NCBI GenBank assembly: GCA_024699855.1
Contig: JAMPIQ010000002.1
Coordinates: forward strand, 17,715,265 to 17,779,264
Direction: 5' to 3'
DNA: 64,000 nt
DNA from: Aphelenchoides besseyi
Taxonomy: Eukaryota; Nematoda; Chromadorea; Rhabditida; Aphelenchoididae
Position numbers and translations under genes: made by a program. This document shows, in pieces, positions 32,056-44,762 of the stretch (positions are counted from its first letter, which is position 1; every line of letters starts with the position of its first letter). The notes under the pieces are model-generated. The model made no database searches. It was not told where the DNA came from and saw only the letters and a program-made list of their open reading frames with translations.

Positions 32056-34541
32056 CACACCGGGCAGAATCGGGCGTTAGCCTGAAACTTTTTCCCTGAT
32101 GTGGCATTGTGTCTGAATAAATTGTTCGCCTTAAGAAATAAATAAATTTGACAAAAATAGTCCAATTTGCATGAAGAACGAAATGTTAAAGAGCTTTCGG
32201 GCTATCGAATGATACCAAACACTCATCATGGCATTCTGTTTTTGGTCGTTTTTTCGATCATTTTCTCGGTCCCGCTTTGCGGTGGTCAACTTTAAGTCGT
32301 TGTAAAAAAGGTTGCGTCGCGCGTATTTCAATTTCAGCGTGTAGAATTGTTCGTTATGACGTGCCGTATCTATGTTGCAAATTTCGTGTCGATAGGAGCA
32401 CTTTTGACAGTTATTTAGCAACTTTTCTATTACAGATATGGAGAAAAACGCTCAAAAACAGGCTGCTGCTCGAGCTGGAATTCAAAAACGGCAACAAGAA
32501 GTGGAACGACGACGTCAGCAGGGCGAAAGGATGAACGAGAAACGCCGACGACGATCAATGGACGATGGACTAGTTGCTGGACCTTCGATGCAACAACCGC
32601 CAGCTCCTCCAGTTGTCACTCGTTCCAATGTGTCCAACGAACTTGTTAATGCTCGCATTCAAATCTTGGAACATCAACGGTATTTTTAGAAGTTAATCTG
32701 TTGTTTAATGTCGATTCTTTAGAACGATTGCAACTTTGACCGAAGAAAACGTTGAATTGCGTCGTGAGATTGCCGAACTTCGTCAAGAGAACTCGGAACT
32801 TACGTTGATCAATGAGACATGGTCGCTCTTACAAGAAACGCTGTCTCAACAATCTTCAAGCAGTTCAACTCCGAGATCTCGACAAACTTCTGGTCAAACA
32901 GCACAACAATCGGCATCTGATTCAAACGTCACTTTTGGTGCTTCAACTTCTCAAAATCCAGCACCGTCCTCAAGCCGCAATACTCTGTTCAGTGGAGTAC
33001 GAAAAGTATTTGGAAACCTGAAAATTCGGCAGAAGAATGAATGGACGAAACGTCTACGAGAACTTGGGGTTCCGATTGATACCACCGACAAAGTAAAGTT
33101 CACCGCTGGACAATGTCGAGATATCCGCCGTCTCCTCAACTTGCGTAAGCGTCAGTATGGAGCTTTGGCAAAACTTTGGCCAAAACTGATGTCTTACGAA
33201 TCTGTTCGATTAGCTCAATTGAATCAGGTCGAGGAGATTGGTGGATTTGGTTCAACGGAAATTCGGGACAACAAGAATCGAGTGGTGTCAATTTGTTTTG
33301 CCAAGGATGTTCGTTGTTTGGCCGTCAAGTACATCGAAAGACTTGTGCATTACGAATGGAATGATGAAACGCCAGAAGCAATCAATTTGGTTTTCACCGC
33401 AGATGGAGGTGGTCGATACGTCAAGATCGGATTTTTCTGCTCAACTCGAGTGGCGAACCCGGGATCACCTCGCAACTTGGTTGTTGTTGCAGCATACGAT
33501 GGACCAGAGCAAACTGAAGTTTTGAAGGTGGCAGCTTCAAAGATCTTCGAGTTTGCCGCGGAAGTTGCTCAACATGGCTTGGAGATCGATGGTAAACAAC
33601 TGAACGTCGTCCCACTCTTCTCGTCTGACATCAAAATGTTGAGCATCGTTGCCGGCACAAACCCACCAGGTGCTCGATTCTTTTGCCCATGGGGGAATGT
33701 GGATCGACATGAACATCGACTTCAAGAAGCTGAATGCGTTCCATGGATTGATGATCAACGCCCAAATCGTCTCATCAATTTGCCGCTTATCAACTTTGCT
33801 GTTCCACCTCTTCACGTTCTGATGCGTTTGGTCAACGGCCCTTTGGAGCAAATGTGGAAAAACGAAGAGCAGAAGAACCAGCTGAAGTCGATTTTCCGTC
33901 TTGCCGGAGTCCAACTAACTCACAAAACGAAGTCGTTGCTCAATGGTGGTGATTGTCAAAAATTCTTGAACTTCATCATCGATACGCACGAACGATGGGA
34001 AACTGACCGATCGACTAGCAATTTCAACGATCTCGAATACCATGAAGTCTTCTTGGACATTGGGCGTTTGAGCAAGTATGCTTTAGTCATCGACAGAAGT
34101 TTCACAGAAGACGAATTGTTGTATTTGGACGAAACAATTGTTCACGTTGCCACATCATGGCGAAACAACAATTTGCCGTCCATCAACATGCTCCACTTTG
34201 TCGAAGCTCATTTGTTGGATTTTGTTAAGCGATTCGGATCATGGGGCCGATTTGGTGAACAGATCATCGAGCACGTTCACAAATATGGGAACAGAAGCGA
34301 CGATCTAAACTTCGGCTTCAATGAAAACAAGCGGCTCCAGCATTTTCTGACCGATCATCTCCGTCTTGTGTTAGCGGACCGTTCATTAGTTGTTTTTAAT
34401 GAATAAATAAACGATAAAATAAATTGTTGTCAAAGCAAAAAAGACGCTTCCAAGCGGACCAAAAAAATCCCGTTTGAATTGGCGCGCATTTTCAAAGAGC
34501 GAAAAGCTAACGCCGGCTTTAGCTGTCGTCTGCCCGGTGTG
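32056..34541 (+). mobile_element. DNA transposon with TIRs and 6-bp target duplication
   Basis: 2486 bp. The left end reads CACACCGGGCAGA (32056-32068) and the right end is its exact reverse complement (34529-34541). A further shared motif, GGCGTTAGC, lies inside each end in inverted orientation (32073-32081, and complement GCTAACGCC at 34505-34513). CATGTG flanks both ends (32050-32055 and 34542-34547), as expected of a target duplication. The interior holds one two-exon gene for a DDE-like protein and nothing else. Ends starting CAC recall Transib/RAG and CACTA (CMC) elements, but a 6-bp duplication fits neither group well. The copy looks intact. Confidence 0.85.
32438..34406 (+). CDS. Putative DDE-type transposase, 641 aa
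   Basis: Exons 32438-32679 and 32723-34406 (43-nt intron) give 641 aa in one frame. Residues 1-45 are Lys/Arg/Gln-rich; about 85-120 form a leucine-zipper-like coil (LTEENVELRREIAELRQENS); 121-165 are Ser/Gln linker. The rest resembles RNase-H-fold transposases of the Transib/RAG1-CMC kind: Asp308 in FTADGGG, Asp383 in FSSDIKML followed by GARFFCPW, a PPLHVLMRLVNGPL helix, and Glu593 in FGEQIIEHVH. These are my candidates for the catalytic triad. The usual C-x-x-C after the second Asp reads CPWG, so one Cys is missing. ATG follows an acceptor-like TTACAG. The assignment rests on motif spacing only. Confidence 0.7.
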
Positions 34542-34547
34542 CATGTG

Positions 34548-36526
34548 AAGTTCGATTTCTGCAGCTAGTGGATATATCTACTTACAATTAGCACCAGTGA
34601 AGAAATTATTGTGTTCAACTAATCCTACAGATTACAAAGCGAATATTACACCTGTTCAAGTTAGTTTCACACAATCTGATTTCAGTGATTTTTTGAGTAT
34701 GTCTTTGATTCTAATTCTACTTCTGATCAGCTTCAGCTCTCCAAACCAAGAACATGGCATTTCGACATGCTCATTAACTCGTGTGCCAAATTACAGCTTA
34801 CCATCATCAACAGGAAGAACTCCACAAACTTTTGCAATTTTGGACGATTTTTGACAGATTGTTCGGCTTTGGAGAGCTCTCATTTCTCTCTCAGTTATCC
34901 GATGGCTACGAGTTTGAACACATTGAATAGCCAGTCTTTTGGAGTTTCTATCAATATAATTTGAGCACTAGTTGGTGCCAGAGTCTCCGAACTACATCGA
35001 TTTGCGCGATGGACGTGCCATACAAGGGAATGGGGCGTGTTGTGGGTTTTAGCTCATTGGCTGACTGGATTCCGCTGATATTCACAGGGTTTAAAGTTGA
35101 TTATTGTTTATTATTGTTCTGTTAATTACACGTTTCTACAGTCACTGATCCCCGAGTTGTAGTCAATGGAAGTTGGGTTCTCGGTAGTTGATGTCTGATA
35201 GTTGGCATTCTTTTCTGTTACATTTTCAGGTCAATTGCTCTTGGTGATTATCTTATGAATACAAATTTTATGTCATTTAATGTTGTATAGGTTAATTCCA
35301 AGCGACTTTGTAGTCAACATTGGGCCTCAAGTTTAAGTGATTGTCGGGTATGCTACTTTGTGATGCTCGATAATGAGTGGACAAGTGTGGTGAAATTTGT
35401 GTCTACGTCATTCTAATTAAGTGACAAACGAACAGTTTATTTATTCGAGCGTCAGAGCGGTTGGGATACAGTCGGTCGGGGTTTAAGCTCTTGGGTTTTG
35501 AATGTGAGTTGGTTCGTTTATTAGCGTTGTTTGTTTTGTGTTTAGATTGTCATATGGACGCTGATGCTTATTTACGCTATGCAAACATTGCGGTTTGCAA
35601 GGTCGGCATTTTGTCCAACGTTTACGCAGTTCCTTTGAACATGATCGATGGTGCAGTGGACCGTTTCTCCTTGAGGTTCCCGAATACGTAGAGTACGATT
35701 CCGATCTGGAAACAGCGATTTAGAAACATGCTGAAAACAAAAAAAACTTGATCTTTACCTATTAATTGTTGACTCCGCCATAAACTGGGCCAAAGAAATG
35801 ACATGCGAGGGATGAATTGAAGACACCACTAGCAAACAGAGCGAAACCAAAAGGAACTCTAACTGCTGACCAAACAATCTATGGTTGTCTATGCAGAATG
35901 CGGCTTTATTTTGACACCACCATCTCAAACTGTTGGTCTTTTCTCGGTATTTTCAATTCGTAATATCGAGAAGTTCTTGGATCAACCATTCATCTTCTTG
36001 TGCAGTCGCTTATCATATGCAGTGAAATCAACGCTCTCATTTTCTTCTTCAAGTATGTTTTGATGGCCAATTGTCGAAACTCGTTCAACGTTGAAAGCTT
36101 CATAACACGACCGGGAATTTTGTGTTCGTGCTGAGGGTTGGTACAGCTCCCGGTTAATCGAAAGCATTGGACACTGCTCTCACTAATCGTCTACTGACAA
36201 TCTAAGTTCCGGAAATCGCTGGCGATAAAATTGGAGGCTCCAGTAACTCGAATCTCATTCACGACCGCAAACTTGTGGCACTCGAATTAGCTGTGCAAAT
36301 CTAAATATGCAAAAACACGCGATTCAGTAAAGATACTTTTGTCAGAAATTTTGTCTTCATTTTTTTACGATTGTCCCAACAATCTGACGGTGTATTCCTG
36401 TTCATTGCAAGGCTGTCGAGTTCGCCTTCAACGACTTCGCATTGTTGGCGAATGATGAACGCATTTCTGTCCAAAAAGTTGGTTTTACGATCTGGTTCAC
36501 TTCCCTAATCAAACAACTAGTTGGTC
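34548..36526. other. No supported gene
   Basis: Several short frames (34597-34854, 35461-35691, 35881-36063 plus) without recognisable domains or a consistent splice chain. Confidence 0.4.
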
Positions 36527-36822
36527 ATGGCCCGATCAAACGGTTTGTACAAACGAACAAGGTTTCAAGGTCTCGACAAATCATCTGGTAGCGCAGGTAA
36601 GGTTACTATTCCACTTAATACATTATTTCATCACAGCTTTTTATTGGATCAACATGTACCTCACTCTGTTAACGAAGTCGGTAATTTCGTTGGTCTTCCG
36701 TACTTTTTCGGGTTCCACGCAATTTTCAATGGTGTTGCGAAATCCGAGAGCAGAGTAAGCAAGTTCGAATTTGATTACCCTTTTCACTTCAAAGATACGA
36801 CGGAAACAAACAACGCTACTGA
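36527..36822 (+). CDS. Possible 71-aa membrane protein, unrecognised
   Basis: Three exons joined in phase: 36527-36596, 36637-36754, 36795-36822, with introns of 40 nt (GTAAGG...TCACAG) and 40 nt (GTAAGC...CAAAG). The product has a basic N-terminus (MARSNGLYKRTRF), one likely membrane span (FYWINMYLTLLTKSVISLVF) and a short polar tail ending KQRY. Small single-span proteins of this kind are easily missed. Without splicing, an alternative frame stays open from 36521 to 36838, so the model is not certain. Family unknown. Confidence 0.4.
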
Positions 36823-37278
36823 GGAATCAAAGGAATAAGCGGATGTCTATGTTCTTGCACAAAACGAAGAGCTAAACGGAACTGGCGGCGATTAAGCAAA
36901 AGTTATGACACGATCGAAATAAACAAAGACTTTCACATGCTTGCGAAAAGGATCTATTGTCCTCTTTGAAGAAATTAGCCGATGCTGATGCTTCGATAGT
37001 GAGAGGTCGTATGATCGTGATCTTAGCATTTACGCGTTTTCGATGATGTGTCGACAGTATTCCAAAGAAATGTAGAAAATCAGAAAGCATGGATTTCGAG
37101 CAAATCGCATGGATGTTAGTGCATGGCTTTGGTCGGGTTATTCGAGGTTGAGGTTTTGATTGAATCTCTTAGTCAAGTGGTTTGAAGCTTAACAAAACCA
37201 AGATAAACTATATACGACGACTATGAGCCGAGATATGAGATCAAACGTCAATCTTATCTTTGGCCTAAAATAGGGAAC
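36823..37278. other. No supported gene
   Basis: Only short shadow frames. Confidence 0.4.
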
Positions 37279-37575
37279 TTGAATTCGCAAACCGGTGGAC
37301 AGATTGAGCCACAATCACTAGCATTAATAAGCCTGATATTGTGTAGTTGCTTCTGCAACTTGCAGCAATCAAGATCAAAACCTCAGGATTTTATGATCAC
37401 TTTGCCGGACCCAATTTCCGATGGGATAATCAATTTTTATTCTGATTCCAGTCAACTACAGCTCGCCAAACTCTTGGAATCACACTCCAAAGAGCTCATT
37501 AAAAAGTGTGCCAAATTAGAGCCCTCCAAATGTTTCCGAATAGGAGTTCTTAAAGTCTGTACAAGAATCCAATAA
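37279..37575 (+). CDS. Hypothetical 98-codon open frame
   Basis: Open from TTG at 37279 to TAA at 37575; no ATG near its start. It has a short hydrophobic stretch (LALISLILCSCFC) followed by a polar region with three Cys (KKCAKLEPSKC, VCTRI). It could be a last exon of a secreted protein. No splice partner was found and no family recognised. Confidence 0.25.
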   Translation: MNSQTGGQIEPQSLALISLILCSCFCNLQQSRSKPQDFMITLPDPISDGIINFYSDSSQLQLAKLLESHSKELIKKCAKLEPSKCFRIGVLKVCTRIQ

Positions 37576-39161
37576 TTTTAGGTTTGATTAGTTGTATTTC
37601 GGTTGTTCGAGCATAAGATTCGGTATTGTTGGAATGTTAAATATTAGGGTATTCTTAAGTTGTAGCATAAGCATAGATTATTGTACAACTTTTTCAACAT
37701 CAATAAATTTGAAAACCGTGACAGATAAACTGTAACTCTGCGAGTTAGGTATTTTGGTTGGTTTACAGTTTCAAGTAGATCCAATTCGTCTCCAATTGAT
37801 ACAGTCAAGAACCAACAATGCTTTTTACTCAGATTAATAGCTAATGAAGTTGCACAATCAATGGCACCGCTCTGCAATCGATCAAACATACTGGGTGAGG
37901 TCTCGAACTTTCGTTTTATTTTAGGTTTTGTATTTTCAGATGTCCCGATTCGCTTCTTGTTTATTTAAAACTCTTTATTTGGAGTTTCTGGACTTTAAAG
38001 GCCGACTTTTCTCAGTCTGATGTTTTTGAGGTGCGAATTACTAGTGTTTTTGACGAGTTCGAGTTTTGTAGTTGATTTGGTCTTCACATCGGAATGAAAC
38101 AACGATTCTTTGTGTTAAAAGATTTTCAACCATTTAAGGGCAATCAACGTGAAAAAGTTTAAATTACTCAATACTCGAATGAACGTTTTCTTCTACAAAT
38201 GCAGTTTATGCCTTCAAATTGAGATCAATGACTTTTACTAATTTGGTTGTTTTACTGAGGATTATCAGCTCAAACCTGCTGGCTATAATACTATGACGTG
38301 TCTTTGAGATAGCTCGCTTCTGAAACCCTTGAATGTCGTTGCTCTAAGCAATCGGATTTATTCGCTCAAACGAATTCGAAGTTTCATTGTTGTGAATTGG
38401 CATCAAAATGATTTTGCTCGACAGACCTTTCAGCCACTTGTCATTGTCGTGTGGTTGCCATTAGCCGTGTGAAAATCTTTCCTTTTCTTGCGCGTCTCCG
38501 CTTTCGACCCATCGATGACTCAACCATCGCATTGTGCTCGTACATCACAGGATGGCCATTGCGCTAAAAGTTTCGGGTTAAAGTGGCCGAACGCAAAACC
38601 AATACACGATCGATGATCGTTCAATTAACCACAGATGCAAAATCACTGGTCTTCAAATTTGAGCACAAACCATCTTTCTATACGGTGGTCGTTTAGTTCG
38701 CTTTCAATTCCTGACATTTCGCAGGTCTGAAGCACGTAAATGCGCAAATTCGCAGCTGTCGCTTTTCGTTGTTACGCCAAACGGGAGCCAAAGCAAACGT
38801 TCTTTTGATTCGTGTATCAAAATTGGAAACCACAGGACGTGGTATTACATGTCGATATTCTTCATTGAGGACAACTTCTTGCCGTTCATTTTTGTAGACT
38901 TACGATTGAAAACAAAGCTTTTCTTTTAAAATCTTTACGTAAATCCATTCAATCAAGCACATTTTTTACAATGCGATCGTTAAAGTTCCTTCGCAAACGG
39001 CTCAAAAAACAAATCAATCTTTTCGGTGTTGTTATGATCCGTTTGCTAGTAACTTTCTCTTCAATAAAAAATCACACTATGCTCTTCTAAAAGTGTCTTC
39101 AAATTCAATGCACAACTAGAATTACTTCTACAATTTCAGAATTCACTGTTTCAATTGCGTG
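37576..39161. other. No supported gene
   Basis: AT-rich, with only short frames on either strand. Confidence 0.45.
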
Positions 39162-40017
39162 ATGTCCCTTTACAATCTGAAACGTGTGTTATTTGGATGC
39201 ATTCGAAGACCGAAAAATGCACCGTCATCAGGAATTGACAAATCCGTTCAATGGGAGGAATTTGATTTTGTTAACGACATGAGTTCTTCGAACTTGAATC
39301 ACGGTATAATAACAAGAGTTTAAGTGGATTGCATTTGATTGCAGATATCGACTATACAGAAGTTACTCTAAACGAGCAATACGACAAAGACAAATGTATG
39401 GCCGTTGGTCCTGCAATTCCGTTCCATGAGTTAGCCGTCTGGGATGCTCTGGTACAAGACAAAAATCAACAACAACCACCAATCAAAGTGTTTAAACGAA
39501 CGAAAGAAGTTCAAAGACGTTTACATCTCTATGACGGTAAGTGAAAACATTCTAAATCCCAACCTTTTTATTTTACGAATACAAAAAACATCTGGTCTTA
39601 CCACCAACTGCAAAACCACGAACATATACACAATTGACAGAAAAGCAATTGGAGCCGCCAGTTCAACCGTCAAATGAAATTGAATCTACGGCAAATTACC
39701 TCCATAAGACTCCGAAACCAAGGACCAAAATTTTGAAACCCGCTATCCCAAGAAAACCGTCTTGGTTGAAGAAAACACGAAAAGAATCGCCGCTTCAACT
39801 ATCAACTAAAAGCCCCAACGGTCAGTAGCTCTTCGAATATCTTTGTATTAACATCTCCACGTAGCTTTCAGAATCAGCGCATTCTTCGAAAGTATTCACC
39901 AGCTCCCATATCGTCAAGCCAACTAGCCAATCAACTGGTCAGTTGGGTGGACAAAACGAATTTCAATTTTGTCGTTCGAATTTTCATTCCGTTATATTGA
40001 AAGATGATGACCGTTGA
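39162..40017 (+). CDS. Unrecognised 240-aa protein, Pro/Lys-rich middle
   Basis: Four coding blocks give one 241-codon frame with stop: 39162-39303, 39345-39536, 39578-39820, 39872-40017. Introns 1 and 3 are ordinary GT-AG (41 and 51 nt). Intron 2 starts with a perfect GTAAGT, but the phase-correct end near 39577 reads TTTTACG with no AG. Either the acceptor is non-canonical or a base is wrong. The protein starts MSLYNLKRVLFGCIRRPK, has a conserved-looking acidic part (FHELAVWDALVQD), then a Pro/Lys-rich region (KILKPAIPRKPSWLKK) and ends LKDDDR. No signal peptide or membrane span; probably intracellular. I do not recognise it. Confidence 0.6.
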
Positions 40018-43000
40018 TTGAGATTCTTGCAATGTTCGGCCATTACACTTAATCACGTTTCGATATTTCTAACGTCCGTAGCTATCTAATTACTAACTCC
40101 CTCTAGCATTTGCTTCAATAAACAAACTCAACTTTGTTTCGTTAATGTAGAACTCATTCGGAGAAGATTTACGTAATTTGCGGCTTCGTGATCACAATTC
40201 AAATCGACGGACTGTGTTTCGAGAGCTAATTTCGCTGAAAACATTCAATCTGAAAATCGATCATCGTCGTCGCTTGACATGAGTTCTCTAACGATGAGAT
40301 CACAACAATCGTCATTAGCCCAGTTGGCGCCATCATTTCGATTCTAAAGTTTTTTCGTGTTCGTCATTTTTAGCGATTAACGATCTTTGAGTGTCGATCG
40401 CTTCTCCAGCAGCTTACTTATGCGTAAGCAATTGCCGCTCCATAAGTCAATTTTCTAATCGCGAAAACTTCGGATGGAACTTCCGGAAAACGTCAAAAAT
40501 TTTCGCACCTTCAATGTGAATCTCATGCGACCGCTTTAATGCTCGTTAGCGATTTGGAATTAGCTTTCAGATTAGCTATTCGTTCTTAACTGTTCGTGCT
40601 AATAAGCGATAGTCATTGATTCAAACTGCTTCCCGGCTATTTGTGACTTTTGTCGTCAGTGCCTCCAACGGAAAATGTTTTCGAAAAGCGATCTCCGTTT
40701 GTCAGAACCTTCGGCTCAAAAACACCGCTAACCAAAATATCAACCAATTGTCAGATTGGACTTGTTCGAACATAATTTCCTCAGACGCTGACAACCTGTC
40801 GTTTGTTTGGATTTGTAACTGTTCAGTTTGGCGTATCATATGATCAGTTTTCGTTGGCAATCGGATATGCGAAGATCAACGTGTAAACCGAAACGACTAA
40901 AGTTTTAGATCTCTTGTTTTCTCAGGTTTACGCGACCGTACTCTCGGCCATCTATTTCGTGATTAACAGTTAAGTCCCAACCTGCTCAAGAGCTTACCAT
41001 CCCTTCGTGTGTCATTGAAATTCGCTCGCTTATTAACCTCGACATCTTAATCTCGTCCCGTTTTTCACTGGAGCGGAATCGTTAGCGACGACGTAAAAGA
41101 CGTGCGCAAAAGCTGTTGGAGTTTTCGGGACGAATGCGCATCGAATGCGCAGCTCTCGATGTGAAAGTCGATTTGAACGTATGTTTCGGTATTGTTTTTA
41201 GTTGCCGAAGCGTATTCGCACAAAGCCCATTGGATTAGCGAGTTTTGGCTTTTTGGTCACGACAACCATCGATGTTGACAAGAACTTTTAGACTATTAGT
41301 CAACGCTTGGTCCCTTTCGATACCACAACGTCTGTACAGTTGACTGCGCAAAACAACAGAGTAATTAAAAAATTCACAGGTGACGCTTTTTAACTTCAAG
41401 AAGCTTTCAAGTTCTCTAATGGAACCCCCACTTTGACTTACCAGTCAGTTTTTCCTACAAAGTGACTTTGCATTTCAATCGTCTTTTCGAAATCGGCTCT
41501 CTAACCCAATGGTTATAATCCAAAAAGTCGTGATCCAACTCATGAAATTGCGGTCGCTTCGAAGTGTGACGAACAAGTGTCGAGTCCGCCTTGATTGATC
41601 AGTGGCAAACAGCGATGGCGTGTCGCGACGAGCATCCCGCTGTCAACGGCTCCTATCAATTTTGTGGACAACGACGTCTAAGAGAGAGAGAAGATAGCGC
41701 GAAATCGGGTTTCTTTCGTCGGCTCAAAGCGATGGAATTAGACAAATGTGATGGCGATTCGGTTTGTGTGTGTGTGGGACAATCAAGGGCCGTCCGTGTG
41801 GCTCCACTAATCCACTTAACGTTGTCAAAAATCGAAGATGAGCAAAAAGGCGGTCATATCCGTTCCTTTCATCAAAACGAAAGTGACCTTTGCGGTTTGT
41901 CGTCGTGACTCACGGACCACTCGAAACAAAAATATGTCACCTGTTTTAATGGAATCCCAATGAGTAGCACGTACTGGACTTCATGGTCGTAAAGAAATTC
42001 GATCGAATCGCTAATCTTTTCGATTGTTCAGTTCTTTTCTTGAGAATCATTAATTACCGTATACCACAATGTTTGCATCGTTATTCCCCGAAACAATTGC
42101 TCTCATTTTGTTGGTTGTTTCGCGGTATCATCTTCGTTTTTCGATTCGTTTGGACCTTACCGGATGTGAGCATCCCGCTGAGTCAGTTACCTGTCCGCTC
42201 GTTTCGCGCATCGTAGCGTTCGAATGTTTTTGCTTGAGTTGACATCGGAGCTTGTCCTCAGCGGGTATCTTCAATGGCCGCGCACGCGGTCGACTTCCGC
42301 TACTTACCATTAGGTTTGAAGCAAAAGCTGATGAATGACAAAAATTTTCGTTTTCACTTTTCAACGTCAATGGTCGAACGAGTCGATTTCTAAGCGCTCG
42401 ACTGGTCAACAAAGTAATTAATCGAATCGTCAAGATAACCATTTCATGGACAAGATTGCGTATTAAAGACTCATCAAGAGAAGAAGATGAACGGGGCCCT
42501 TCCATTCAAGCAGCGAACGTTTGTGTTTCGATTTGCGGAAATGCCAATTTAGCGTCCACAGATTCGCAAATTTTTGACACGACGATTGGCCCGATGAAGG
42601 CAAAGTGCGCGCAAATTGGCCTCTTGTGCGGGGAGTTTGATTCGTGACGATTAATGAGCAGTCGTCCATCCATTCGCATTGGAATACAAAACTCTTCATG
42701 AGATCTGAAATTGTAGTCCACAACAAATTTTTGGATGCTCGGCTGACGGGAGTGAAAGTTTTCGCGAGCAGATGTTGTTTCATTAGTATTGTTTGCACTA
42801 AACTTTTTGTTCGATCCCAACTTATTGTTCGAAGACTATTCTCTTCATTTGTCGAATCCACTCTCCGAATCCCCTCGCTTACTCTCGTCCACGGCACTAA
42901 GCCAATTGAACGTCAAATTTCGTTCTCTATTCAATGGGATCTTCAAAATCACTGCTTCCGCTAGTTCACGACTCCGCTGGTTGATTATTTCGTTGGCGTC

Positions 43001-44762
43001 GACAGTTTGAGAGTCGTGCACATGCCGCTTACGGAAAACGTCCGTTGGGAGCCGAGATTCCAGAATAATGACCTATTGCCAACTTCTGGTCCGGTTGACA
43101 TACGATGATGACTTTGAAGTGCGTTGGAAAGCAAACCAATTCGTTTCGCCGTTGGCAGAAATTAGAACGATTGTTTGTTCACGTTCAAATTTTCAATTTC
43201 CTTCGCTGAGCTTCGAGCAATTGCTTGCAATGGCAATCGAATTGCAGTCAAGTGGCATCCCGTCGTTTTGGTTCCAATTTTGCAATAAAACAAAGTTCGA
43301 TTGAAAGCTTACGAGTGTTGGGTCACGTTGTTTTCCGCTGAGTGACCGTCAACTTTCCGTTCTGATACAACGATTTCCGGGTGGGCGGAGTCGGTTGACT
43401 AAAATTGGTCGTTTCGGTGTTTGGCTTCCAATTCTAAAGGATTACACAAGCGGTAAATCGTCGAAACAAACGTGTACACTTCTACGTCAACGCTTAACCG
43501 ACAATCGACCTGAAACCTTTGGAGCTCATTTCAACTGTTGAAGTCAATTTATGAATTTGAACAACGAACACTTCGCGCTTCACGTTCGTTGTGTATTGGG
43601 CTTCTTGCGCACTCACCGGAAGTTCAATTCGACCGTCTAATTTGCATAAGCGCGCGAAACTCTGCCGCTCTCTTAACCTCGTTCGCGTCGATCGTTTACC
43701 GCAAATCCGCCAATCTTTCACGGTATTTATAAATGACTTGTTTACTTTCGCTTATCGCATTACCATCGCGTGGACTAATCAATTTCTGCGCAACTCGACA
43801 TCGAAGACCGAACGACAGTTTTATGGCCATCGACACTATCGAGCTTCTGCCGTTCGGCCTTCTTTTCGGCGATGTTTATAAACGAGGAAATAGCTTGCGC
43901 GGACTCGAGTGGCGAAATCAAAACGCTAAATCCCGGGGTCATCTGGTTGTTGTTGTGAAATCGAGAGCTTTCAACAAGCTGCCAACTCTCGACTTTTCAT
44001 ACAACTTCCAATCGTTTGGAAACGGTGCGATTGGGCGTCGAGGTCAAAATGGACGCACGGGAATGTGACGCCAAGCACGCTAATTGGATTAACTTTGCAC
44101 CTTCTTTTATTTATTTGTTCGATCGCACGGCCACAAATCAACATCTCGTTGGCGACGATCGTAGCGGCCACTTGTTTACAATCGTCTTCAAGTTCGGGAG
44201 TTTTTGGCACAAACATTCGGCTAACTTTCTCATTAAAACTGCAGTTTCCAAGTGCTTTCGTTGACCTCATGAATGTCGTTCGCTGAGATGTTCAGAAGCA
44301 GGCGTATAGTCATTGGAATACTCAGAAGATTGCCAGTCGACCAGATTTCGGTCTAAATCGTTGGATGTGAATGTACAAAGCAACCGGACGCCGCAATTGA
44401 ATTGTTGTTCTTTTATGTTGTTGGGGTCGTTATTTCGTGTCGAACAAGTCGAGAAGAATGACACCGCTTCCGCTCAATTCGTCCTCCAATCCGGCAGTTA
44501 TCGAACACAAATTTGAGACCTCCGAAACGACTTTCACGCTGGAGTTTATTTCAGTTTTTTGCCCCTCATCCAATTAAACAAAAACACTCGCGACATACTA
44601 ATTGAATGAACGGAAATCCGTCCGTATGGTTGTTACATGAATTTGTTTTGTATTTTTTCAACCACCGTATCATTTCGAAAGTTTTGTCGGCATCGTGTCT
44701 GGAACATCATCACCTTTCACTATCTCGTTTCAGATGTGAGGTCGTCGAAGTTCTCAACGAAA
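40018..44762. other. Long stretch without a supported gene
   Basis: Many overlapping frames on both strands (41591-41908, 42128-42897, 43538-44068). Short protein-like fragments occur (for example RRMARGR-like basic pieces near 41090 followed by a GTATGT...TTTTAG intron-like gap and PKRIRTKPIGLASF), but stops break every longer reading. It may hold one or more dead genes. Confidence 0.4.

Noticed and set aside
42128..42897. Overlapping 104-144-codon frames on both strands
   Set aside because: Antisense overlaps of one another, no domain, no splice chain; typical shadows of this sequence composition.
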